A stretch of DNA of 55,830 bases from Saprospiraceae bacterium (GTDB lineage: Bacteria; Bacteroidota; Bacteroidia; Chitinophagales; Saprospiraceae). A program made the translations under genes and the position numbers. The stretch spans positions 1 through 55,830 of the forward strand of contig JAHDCG010000026.1 in assembly GCA_020629965.1 (NCBI GenBank), given 5' to 3'. How positions within the stretch are numbered: the stretch's first letter is position 1; every line of letters begins with the position of its first letter. Of this stretch, positions 1-6,867 are shown in pieces. The notes below the pieces were generated by a model. That model saw only the letters and a program-made list of their open reading frames with translations. It had not been told where the DNA came from and did not search any database.

Positions 1-118
1 TGTTGGTTGATAGTTGGTGGTTGGTAGTTGACGGGCGCGACGCGCTTTAGGCTATCAATATTTACTATCAACTTTCTGTTCAACTTCGGAAAAGTCCGAA
101 GTCCAAGAAACGTTAGTA

Positions 119-146
119 GTCTAACATCTAAAGTCTAACGTCTCAA
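119..146. repeat. Heptanucleotide tandem array (4 units)
   Basis: Four contiguous 7-base units: GTCTAAC, ATCTAAA, GTCTAAC, GTCTCAA. The array ends five bases before the tRNA-like fold at 152. Related YTCTAAC-type arrays occur at 26697-26731 and, on the opposite strand, at 54042-54072. The 118 bases upstream are non-coding and rich in TTGGT and GTTGA words, with no gene visible. Confidence 0.8.
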
Positions 147-151
147 AATAC

Positions 152-274
152 TGTGAGGTGATGAAATTTGGCAGCCATGCCCCTCTGTCTCAGGGGTGAG
201 GAGTTCGGAATAAACTTCGATAATTTATTATCGCAGCTAACCGCCTTTTGCAGGTTCGAGTCCTGCCCTTACAG
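152..274 (+). tRNA. tRNA-like fold with an oversized variable region
   Basis: The cloverleaf parts are readable. The acceptor arm TGTGAGG (152-158) pairs with CCTTACA (267-273) with one G-T wobble, followed by discriminator G274. The D arm has an ATG/CAT stem and a GG-containing loop. The anticodon stem CCCCT (180-184) pairs with AGGGG (192-196) around the loop CTGTCTC. The T arm is GCAGG, TTCGAGT, CCTGC (250-266). A literal reading of the loop gives anticodon GTC (Asp), but U at position 37 is unusual and the D arm looks more Leu-like. Between the anticodon and T arms lie about 53 bases (197-249) with an internal CGATAA/TTATCG hairpin, far beyond normal class II variable arms. No CCA is encoded. 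It may be a divergent or allo-type tRNA, a tRNA with an insertion, or a pseudogene. Confidence 0.45.
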
Positions 275-392
275 CCGTGTTGGTTGGTGATTGATAATTG
301 TTGAACGACAGCGAAATCCCGACTTCAGTCGCGGATGATTGATAGGCGCTTTGAGCGACTTAGCAGCAAGTATCAACTGTCCACCAAAAAAG

Positions 393-432
393 AAAGCGTT
401 ATTCTCAATGAAGAGAATAACGCTTTTTTATT
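393..432. terminator. Bidirectional intrinsic terminator
   Basis: A perfect 14-bp stem (393-406 with 413-426) around a 6-base loop is flanked by an A-run on the left and a T-run on the right. It ends transcripts of the TlpA-type gene that stops at 488 on the minus strand, and it would also stop plus-strand reading from the tRNA-like region. Confidence 0.85.
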
Positions 433-487
433 TTTTGGTATTTCAAGCGAAAGCTGCCGTCAACCGTTCACCGTCAACCATCCACCG

Positions 488-1849
488 TCAATCAAAAACC
501 TTTTTCAGCCGCGCCTCCAACGCCGGACCGCGCAGATTGCGTGCGATGATTTTTCCGTCCTTATCCAACAACAAAGTCGCCGGAATGGAAGAAATGCCGT
601 AGGTCTGTGCCGCCGCGTTTTTCCAACCCTGCAAGTCCGAGACGTGACTCCAATCCATATTGTCTTTTGCGATAGCCGCCAGCCATTTGTCACGGTTGCT
701 GTCCAAGCTGACACTCAACACCTCGAAACCTCGGTCTTTGTATTTTTGGTAAACGTTGACCACGTTAGGGTTTTCGCGACGACAAGGCCCGCACCAGCTC
801 GCCCAAAAATCTACGAGGACTACTTTTCCGCGCAAATCGCTCAATGCTAAAGGCGTACCTTCGGGCGTATCTTGCGTAAAATCGGGAGCTGTACCGCCGA
901 CCATTAACTGACTGACGGTTTTCATTTTATTCTCTAAAACCGCCACATTTTTCTTGTCTTTATCTTTCCACGCGTCGATGTATGCTTGTGCAAATACCGC
1001 GTAGTTATCGTGCTTTTTGCCTTCCAAACCCGCCAACAGACCGCCGTAAGCTAACTTATAAGTGCGACTGTCCTGCGGGATTTTTGCCAAAACCGTATTT
1101 AATGCCAAAGCATGCTGCTCGTCCGGAATGCCGATACCGCTGAGGGTTTGCGCGTAGGCTTTTACACTTTCATAGACCCACGGATTGTATTGATAGTCGG
1201 CGGCTTCCCAGTTTGCGTAGTTGAAGTACATATTCACAAAATAATTCAATTCATCGGGAAAACCCTCACCGTACAGTTGATAACTCAAATAAGTATTCAA
1301 CTCTGCCACTGCGCCCAAAAACGGCTCGGTGCGCTGCAAAGAGTCCATTAACTCCAGTTTTTGCTTGTCGATATTTGCCATACCGAGCATGGCTTTTTGT
1401 TCCTGTTCTTTGTTGCCGTCCGCTTTCAGCAGTTGACGCTGCATACTACGGTTTGAGTTTTTGAAAGTTTTTATTTGTGATTTTAAAGACGTGTAGCCCT
1501 CATTCAGCGGCGAGTTGCTGACCTTTGCGCTGCGAAATTTGCTGCACGGCGCGGTCAGTTCCACTCCTTTTTCCGAACCCAAAATGACGGGAATCATATT
1601 ATTCGATGCCGTCCCGACGTAATAAACACGCGGGCGCGTCTCGGGCAGCGTAAAAGTCGCGGTACCGTCGGCGGCGACGGGCTGTTTGCGCACGGGCGCA
1701 AATTCAAAACCGTCGAATTCCATGACGAAAATCATTGCGTCCGCAGCGCAATTTTGGGAGTTAACTTTGACGTCGATTTTCTGTGCCGTGCCGATTTGCG
1801 TCATCAGCAGCAGCAGAAAAATCAAAATAGCGGAAGAAAAAATTTGCAT
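488..1849 (-). CDS. TlpA-family thiol-disulfide oxidoreductase, exported
   Basis: A 453-residue protein with an N-terminal signal peptide (about residues 1-22), a roughly 300-residue N-terminal region of the kind found in Bacteroidota TlpA/ResA proteins, and a C-terminal thioredoxin fold. The redox motif WCGPC lies at about 352-356, preceded by FWAS, and the cis-proline loop IPA is near 423. The expected role is reduction or isomerisation of disulfides in the periplasm, for example in cytochrome maturation or stress response; the substrate cannot be read from sequence. A TACTTTTG -7-like box lies at 1883-1890 on the minus strand, about 34 bases upstream of the start. It appears monocistronic, with its own terminator at 393-432. 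The thioredoxin domain is certain, the N-terminal assignment less so. Confidence 0.9.
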   Translation of the reverse strand: MQIFSSAILIFLLLLMTQIGTAQKIDVKVNSQNCAADAMIFVMEFDGFEFAPVRKQPVAADGTATFTLPETRPRVYYVGTASNNMIPVILGSEKGVELTAPCSKFRSAKVSNSPLNEGYTSLKSQIKTFKNSNRSMQRQLLKADGNKEQEQKAMLGMANIDKQKLELMDSLQRTEPFLGAVAELNTYLSYQLYGEGFPDELNYFVNMYFNYANWEAADYQYNPWVYESVKAYAQTLSGIGIPDEQHALALNTVLAKIPQDSRTYKLAYGGLLAGLEGKKHDNYAVFAQAYIDAWKDKDKKNVAVLENKMKTVSQLMVGGTAPDFTQDTPEGTPLALSDLRGKVVLVDFWASWCGPCRRENPNVVNVYQKYKDRGFEVLSVSLDSNRDKWLAAIAKDNMDWSHVSDLQGWKNAAAQTYGISSIPATLLLDKDGKIIARNLRGPALEARLKKVFD

Positions 1850-2041
1850 AATTTATTTGTTTCGAGAGCTAATTATTTCCTGCAAAAGTATTGATAATTG
1901 CTTTGTTTTTCTGTTAAAGCAAGATTAAAGCCCGTGCAACAAAAATTCTTTTGATTTTTTGTTGTTTAAGTGTTTAGAGGTTTAGGCGTTTAAAACGCCC
2001 GCTGCCGTTACACAATTTAACGATCAAACTCGTAAACCTAC

Positions 2042-2692
2042 TTAGGGTGCCAAACGGTCTCTCTTCCAGCTTCCGTCTGCGGTTTTTAAATAATTTATGC
2101 GGTCGTGCAGGCGGCTCGATCTGCCCTGCCAAAACTCGATGCGCTTTGCTTTTATTCTGAAACCGCCCCAGTGCGGCGGGCGCGGCAGGTTGTCGGCATC
2201 CGCGTATTTCTTCCGTAAATTTTCGGTATTCTCGTCCAAAATTTCCCGCCCGTCGATGACTTCACTTTGGGGCGAAGCCCAGGCCCCGATTTGACTTTTT
2301 TTCGGTCTTTTCTGAAAATAAGCGTCCGACTCTTCGTCCGATATTTTTTCGGCTTTGCCTTCGATGCGAATTTGTCTTTCCAACTCTAACCAATTAAAAA
2401 CTACCGCTGCTTTAGGATTTTTGGTCAACTCATAGCCCTTTTGACTTTCATAATTGGTGTAAAAAACAAAGCCCTTTTCGTCAAATCCTTTGAGCAAAAC
2501 GACCCGCGCCGAGGGTTTGCCTTGCGCATCGGCCGTGGCGACTATCATGGCATTCGGTTCGGGAATTTCGGCCTTTAGTGCCTCTTGAAACCATTTGTCA
2601 AACTGCCGAAAAGGGTCGCTTTCCGTCTGCGACATTTGTAAAGTACTTTGTCGATAATCTTCTCTTAAATCCTGTAATTTGTCATTGTCCAT
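2042..2692 (-). CDS. pdxH: Pyridoxamine 5'-phosphate oxidase
   Basis: A 216-residue protein of normal family length. It oxidises pyridoxine or pyridoxamine 5'-phosphate to pyridoxal 5'-phosphate with FMN and oxygen, in the cytosol, as the last step of vitamin B6 synthesis and salvage. Recognisable family segments are SARVVLLKGFDEKGFVFYTN (FMN and substrate contacts), RQIRIEG, the SQIGAWASPQS segment, and the C-terminal PPHWGGFR...EFWQGRSSRLHDR block, ending in WKRDRLAP as in Escherichia coli PdxH. No operon partner is evident: the upstream neighbour is divergent, and the 190-base downstream gap holds two short palindromes (near 1934-1961 and 1983-1997). Confidence 0.97.
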   Translation of the reverse strand: MDNDKLQDLREDYRQSTLQMSQTESDPFRQFDKWFQEALKAEIPEPNAMIVATADAQGKPSARVVLLKGFDEKGFVFYTNYESQKGYELTKNPKAAVVFNWLELERQIRIEGKAEKISDEESDAYFQKRPKKSQIGAWASPQSEVIDGREILDENTENLRKKYADADNLPRPPHWGGFRIKAKRIEFWQGRSSRLHDRINYLKTADGSWKRDRLAP

Positions 2693-2813
2693 CGTTTATT
2701 TATTTTAATTTTATTCAAGTCGATTTACTGTTTAAAACATCGAACCCGCTTTTGGTTTTCCGCTAAACACATTATTTTTTAGTTTATGGGTGAAAAATTT
2801 ATAGGTTTATTTG

Positions 2814-2846
2814 TTTGAAAATCCGCATAAGTCCTTATTATCTTTG
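2814..2846 (+). promoter_or_regulatory. Bacteroidota-type promoter of the OmpA lipoprotein
   Basis: TTTG at 2814-2817 and TATCTTTG at 2839-2846 are separated by 21 bases. They match the known Bacteroidota -33 (TTTG) and -7 (TAnnTTTG) consensus. The gene starts at 2920, leaving a leader of about 65 bases. Confidence 0.7.
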
Positions 2847-2919
2847 CCTTCAGACATTGAAAATTACGCACAAACACAAAGCATTTTTTGCTTTGGTTGA
2901 GAACAAAAACAAACATGCT

Positions 2920-3771
2920 ATGCGAAATGTAATCCAAACATTTGCGCTGCTCTTCCTCGCGGCAGCCACTCTTACCTCCTGTGTATCCAAAAAGAAATTT
3001 GAAGAGCTTACCTCCGTTAAGGAAAATCTTTCTACGCAATTAAATAATACCAAAAGCGAACTCGCCGATTTGGAGAAAGCCAAAGAGGAAGTCGAAACAG
3101 AATACGCCAACGAAAAGGCGCGTTTGGAAGGTTCGGTCGAGAAATTTCAGGCCGACCTCACCGCAGCCGAGCAAACTTTGGAAACGGCTAAAGCCGAACT
3201 GACGACGGCGCAACAACAAACGGAAAAACTGCAGGCGATGATTGACAACACTTTCGTCGCTTACCAAAACAGCGGTCTGCAACTGACGGCAAAGAACGGA
3301 AATTTGCTGATTGCGAATTTCGAGCCCGTGTACTTCAGCAGCGGTTCGACTTATGTCAAAAAAGAAAGCCGCGAAAGTATGGAGCAGTTGGCGAAGACCT
3401 TGCAGGAAAATCCGACGCTCAAAATCATGGTCGTCGGTCATGCCGACAATCAAACGGTCAAACCGAGTGCCGCCGTCGGCAACAATACGCGCCTCAGCTA
3501 CCTGCGTGCCGAAAACGTAGCAAAAATGCTGATGAACAAAGGCGTCGCCGAAGACCAAATTATCGTCAGCGGCGCGGGTACTTCACAACCCGCCGTACCT
3601 TACACGGAAGAAAATTTAGCGGAAGCCCGCGACATGAACCGCCGCGTTGAGTTTTTGGCTCTGCCGAATATGGACGGAATGCAGATGCCGAATATGCAAA
3701 TCGAAATGCCGGAAGAACCGACCGACGATGCGCCCGAAAAAACAATGACGGAGACGGACGATACGAAATAA
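2920..3771 (+). CDS. OmpA-family outer membrane lipoprotein
   Basis: A 283-residue lipoprotein. The start at 2920 was chosen because it opens directly into a signal peptide with a lipobox (LTSC, Cys21); the frame stays open upstream to 2815, but that stretch carries the promoter. Residues about 25-110 are a charged coiled coil, followed by an OmpA C-terminal peptidoglycan-binding domain: FEPVYFSSGS, VVGHADNQT, NTRLSYLRAENVAKML, GAGTSQPAVP and MNRRVEFL. It probably anchors the outer membrane to peptidoglycan. The C-terminal tail is Met/Pro/Glu-rich. A good promoter lies upstream. Downstream come a 162-bp hairpin element and a terminator in front of a convergent OmpA-domain gene. Confidence 0.92.
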   Translation: MRNVIQTFALLFLAAATLTSCVSKKKFEELTSVKENLSTQLNNTKSELADLEKAKEEVETEYANEKARLEGSVEKFQADLTAAEQTLETAKAELTTAQQQTEKLQAMIDNTFVAYQNSGLQLTAKNGNLLIANFEPVYFSSGSTYVKKESRESMEQLAKTLQENPTLKIMVVGHADNQTVKPSAAVGNNTRLSYLRAENVAKMLMNKGVAEDQIIVSGAGTSQPAVPYTEENLAEARDMNRRVEFLALPNMDGMQMPNMQIEMPEEPTDDAPEKTMTETDDTK

Positions 3772-3788
3772 CCGCCCGGAGAGAACCA

Positions 3789-3950
3789 AAGTAGCACACA
3801 CTAATTATTTCGATAATTTGAAAACATCTTTTTCCGCTGTTTTCCTCTAAAAAATAAGTCCGTAGCTACGGCTATGCACTGATTTTTTAAAGAAAACTAT
3901 CGAAAAAATCTTGTTCTCAAATTTACCGAAATAATTAACGTGTGCTACTT
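3789..3950. repeat. 162-bp full-length inverted-repeat element, copy 1
   Basis: Nearly the whole element is one imperfect palindrome. The ends AAGTAGCACAC and GTGTGCTACTT pair, and the arms meet at the core CGTAGCTACG (3861-3870). It shares the core plus the motifs CATCTTTTTCCGC and CGAAAAAATCTTGT with copy 2 (6379-6540), and the core and CTTTTTCCG motif with copy 3 (12780-12942). The word AACCAAA flanks both sides (3784-3790 and 3951-3957), a possible target duplication. There is no open frame inside. It is MITE-like in shape, but no matching transposase is in the window. Confidence 0.85.
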
Positions 3951-4001
3951 AACCAAAACGAAACTCAAAGAATGTATTGACTTTGATGAAATAATTTTTT
4001 C

Positions 4002-4042
4002 AAAGCCTCTTTTGCCGACGCGAAAGGGGCTTTCTTTTTTTT
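4002..4042 (+). terminator. Intrinsic terminator after the OmpA lipoprotein gene
   Basis: AAAGCC-CTTT pairs with AAAG-GGCTTT across a 10-base loop, followed by a C and then eight Ts. It serves the plus-strand transcript and lies against the stop codon of the convergent gene. Confidence 0.75.
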
Positions 4043-4043
4043 A

Positions 4044-6266
4044 TTACATCTCCGTAATTTTCATCTCCAACCGCTGATTAAAAACGTGCTCTTCTCCGGT
4101 GCAATGCACTTCGTTGGTGCAGCGGTTCAAAATTTCCGTTTCGCCGTAGCCTTTATAGGTTAAGCGGTCTTTGGCGATGCCTTTTTTCTTCAAATAAGCC
4201 GCCGCTGCCTGCGCCCGGTAGCGCGACAAAATCAGGTTATTTTTATCGTTGCCCGTACTTTCGGTATGCGCGCCGATTTCCGCTTTGACGCTTTCATTTT
4301 CAGTCAAAAAAACGGCGACTTTGTCCAGCAGGGCGGCAACCTGCGGCGTCACTTCATAGACTTCAAATGGGTAGCGCACATTTTCCAAACGGTAGATTTG
4401 ACCTGTTTTCAGTTCTTTTTCGGAGAGTTTGACGCTTAGTTCGTTGAGGTAGTAAAACGGCGGTTCCGGCTCGGCGACGGTCTGCAAGGTCTCGGGTACT
4501 GCGACCGCCGCGAGGTTTTCTTCGTGGATGATTTTGACAGAGTCTGCGGGCATTTTTTCGAGACGAAAATCGGGTGCGGTCAAGGGAATTTCTTCGATTT
4601 CCGTTTTGTTTTCAGGCAAGTTATACGAGGGAGCGGGTTCTGCATCTTCGGCTATTTCTTTATTCAAATCAATTTCCGAATTCACGCTTTCCGGTTCTTT
4701 TTTCGGCTGCAAAACTTCCGCTGCCGACGGCGCATTTTCAACAATCACAGAGTCGATTTTTTCCTCCGTTACAGTGATTATTTTTTCTTCCGCTGCGATT
4801 TCTTCCGGCGCGATTTCCGCTGCGAGCAAAGTCGAGTCGAATTTTATCTCCGGTGCCGGTTCGACGATTTCTTCCGGTTTTACGGCTGTGACCGGTTCCG
4901 CTTTTTCGGCAGCAACCTCCGCCGCTTCCGGAGTGATTTTCGATTTTTCCGTTTGCTTTATCGGTAACGGAGCTGCGATTTCTTCCGTTTCGGTTTTTAT
5001 CGGCAAGGGCGGCGCGGTATTTTTTCCTGTCGTCGCAAACAAATAAATGTCGTCATCGCCGCCGCTGCGGTTAGAAGTAAACAGTCCGTTTTTTTGCTTT
5101 TTATCTATAAAAATCGAAATATCGTCGCGCGGTGAGTTAATCGGTGCGCCGAGATTGACGGGTGTTTGCCACTCGCCGTCCGCGTCTTTTTCGGTAACGA
5201 AAATATCGAAGCCGCCGTAGCCCGGGTGTCCTTTCGAGCAGAAATACAGACGCCCTTCGGCATCGACGTAAGGGTAGCCTTCGTTGGCGGCGGTGTTGAC
5301 TAAGTAGCCCAAATTTTGCGTTCTGCTCCGACCTTTTTCGCTGAGGCGCGTCACCCAAATATCGGTGCCGCCCTGCCCCTTCGGTTTGTCGGAAATGAAG
5401 TACAATTCCTTCCCGTCCGGCGAAACGGCCGGGTGCATAAAGTTATATTCTTTGGAAGAAAAAGGCAGAATTTCAACGTTTTTCCAGCGATTGCCGCCGG
5501 AGTTTTCTGCGGTAAAAAGAGAAAGATTATAAACGTTGCGCTTGCTTAATTCGACGCCGTTGCGGGTAAAATAGATGCGCTCGCCGTCGGCGGTGAAGGA
5601 AGGATTTCCCGTATTTTTGTTGCTGTCGCTTAATTTTCCCGAAAAAACGGCAGGTTCCGTAAAACTCGTATCGTTTTTTTCGCTGTAAAAAAGGTTGATA
5701 AAATTGCGCCCCGTCCAGCCCGATTTTTGGGTTTTCCCTTTGGCGCGGTCACTTGAGAAAACCAATTTATCGTTCCACATCACGGGTGTGCTGTCGTCTG
5801 CGTCGCTGTTGTGCGGAAAGTCGCTGACTACCGTTCCGGCAAAGTAGGGCTGAATATTTTTGACGTAATCGCAGGCGGAAATCAGCAGTTGCACCTGCTC
5901 GTCGTCGGGTTCTTCTTTTTGGTATATGAGAAATTGCGCTTTGGCGGCTTCGTATTTTCCGTTGCTCATCAAAGCCTCGCCGTAGTAGAGAAAAGTTTTT
6001 GCCTTTGCGCGGTCGGCGGCGGTGATATCGGCGTACAGTTTTTCCGCTTTGTCCATGCGGTTATTGACGCGGTAGCAGTTCGCTAATTTAGTCTTCACGC
6101 TCAACGATTCTTTTTCCGCTAATGCCGCTTCGTACAAAACCGCCGCTTCCGAGTAATTTTTCGATTTGTATAATTTATCGGCTTTGGCAACGGTTTTCGA
6201 CTGCGCAAATGCCGCATTTACCGACAGCAGACAGCCGAAAACGACTAATAGGATAATTTTTCTCAT
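4044..6266 (-). CDS. PorE-like TPR / PD40 propeller / OmpA-domain protein
   Basis: A 740-residue exported protein. A signal peptide (1-22, ending AFAQ) is followed by TPR-like helices (about 25-140), a run of PD40 beta-propeller blades (about 150-410; blades such as PAVSPDGKELYFIS and FTSNRSGGDDDIYLF), a long Glu/Pro/Ala/Ile-rich linker (about 415-620) and a C-terminal OmpA peptidoglycan-binding domain (about 646-735; NNLILSRYRAQAAAAYLKKK, GYGET). This order matches PorE-type proteins, which are linked to type IX secretion and bind peptidoglycan in the Porphyromonas gingivalis system; that function is transferred by architecture only. The linker is unusually repetitive. It stands alone on the minus strand downstream of a hairpin and a 162-bp repeat. 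Confidence 0.88.
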   Translation of the reverse strand: MRKIILLVVFGCLLSVNAAFAQSKTVAKADKLYKSKNYSEAAVLYEAALAEKESLSVKTKLANCYRVNNRMDKAEKLYADITAADRAKAKTFLYYGEALMSNGKYEAAKAQFLIYQKEEPDDEQVQLLISACDYVKNIQPYFAGTVVSDFPHNSDADDSTPVMWNDKLVFSSDRAKGKTQKSGWTGRNFINLFYSEKNDTSFTEPAVFSGKLSDSNKNTGNPSFTADGERIYFTRNGVELSKRNVYNLSLFTAENSGGNRWKNVEILPFSSKEYNFMHPAVSPDGKELYFISDKPKGQGGTDIWVTRLSEKGRSRTQNLGYLVNTAANEGYPYVDAEGRLYFCSKGHPGYGGFDIFVTEKDADGEWQTPVNLGAPINSPRDDISIFIDKKQKNGLFTSNRSGGDDDIYLFATTGKNTAPPLPIKTETEEIAAPLPIKQTEKSKITPEAAEVAAEKAEPVTAVKPEEIVEPAPEIKFDSTLLAAEIAPEEIAAEEKIITVTEEKIDSVIVENAPSAAEVLQPKKEPESVNSEIDLNKEIAEDAEPAPSYNLPENKTEIEEIPLTAPDFRLEKMPADSVKIIHEENLAAVAVPETLQTVAEPEPPFYYLNELSVKLSEKELKTGQIYRLENVRYPFEVYEVTPQVAALLDKVAVFLTENESVKAEIGAHTESTGNDKNNLILSRYRAQAAAAYLKKKGIAKDRLTYKGYGETEILNRCTNEVHCTGEEHVFNQRLEMKITEM

Positions 6267-6312
6267 TTGTATTTTACTTAACTTTCACGTTCTTTGGCAA
6301 ATCCTGTGACAG

Positions 6313-6365
6313 AGAAAAATTTAAAAACCAAAATTAACATAACTGCTTGGTTTTTAAATTTTTCT
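6313..6365. repeat. Perfect 19-bp inverted repeat with 15-base loop
   Basis: Bases 6313-6331 pair perfectly with 6347-6365, with further outer pairing (GTGA with TCAC). It is very AT-rich and has no terminal T-run on the minus strand. It sits between the repeat element at 6379-6540 and the PorE-like gene, so it would lie in or near that gene's leader. Confidence 0.8.
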
Positions 6366-6378
6366 GTATCACCATCAT

Positions 6379-6540
6379 AAGTAGGTGACAACATTTATTT
6401 CGGTAATTTAAAAACATCTTTTTCCGCCTATTTCCTCCAAAAAATAAGTTCGTAGCTACGGCTATGCACTAATTTTTTAAAGAAAATATACGAAAAAATC
6501 TTGTCCTTAAATTTATCGAAATAAATACCGTCACCTACTT
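6379..6540. repeat. 162-bp full-length inverted-repeat element, copy 2
   Basis: It has the same length and the same central CGTAGCTACG (6451-6460) as copy 1. The ends AAGTAGGTGAC and GTCACCTACTT pair. The outer arms differ from copy 1 (GGTGAC in place of GCACAC), but the opposite arm carries the matching change, so pairing is kept. Internal motifs shared with copy 1 are AAAACATCTTTTTCCGC, GGCTATGCACT and CGAAAAAATCTTGT. Confidence 0.85.
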
Positions 6541-6867
6541 AGAATTTTACAAAGAATCAACTTACAATGTGCGTATATTTTACATAAGCAAAATGTATGC
6601 AAATTTTCGTTAATGTAAAGGTAAAAGAAAAAAAGAGGTAAAAGGAATTTTAATTTGCGAAAGGAAAACTGAAAATAAGCACCCGTTAAATCCATCTTAT
6701 ACAAAATCAGTCGTAAATCAAATCGGTTGGAAATCTTACGCTTACGCAGAAGGTTCTTTTTCCTAAGAAACAAGTGAGTTACCTTGGAAGTATATACAAA
6801 TTCACCTCAATATCGGGCAAAACTCCCCAACCTCACAACCCCACAACCTCCAAACCTCTCAACTCGC
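6541..6867. other. Gene-free spacer
   Basis: AT-rich sequence between the repeat element and the kinase stop codon. A short minus-strand open frame here (6531-6773) starts inside AT-rich sequence, overlaps the repeat edge and has no recognisable protein features, so it is not called. The last 40 bases before 6868 are a C/A-rich AACCTC-type tandem tract. No promoter or RNA is evident. Confidence 0.6.

Noticed and set aside
6531-6773. Minus-strand frame of 80 codons
   Set aside because: It is AT-rich, with Lys/Phe/Leu-biased translation, begins in a spacer and ends inside a repeat element; no motif.
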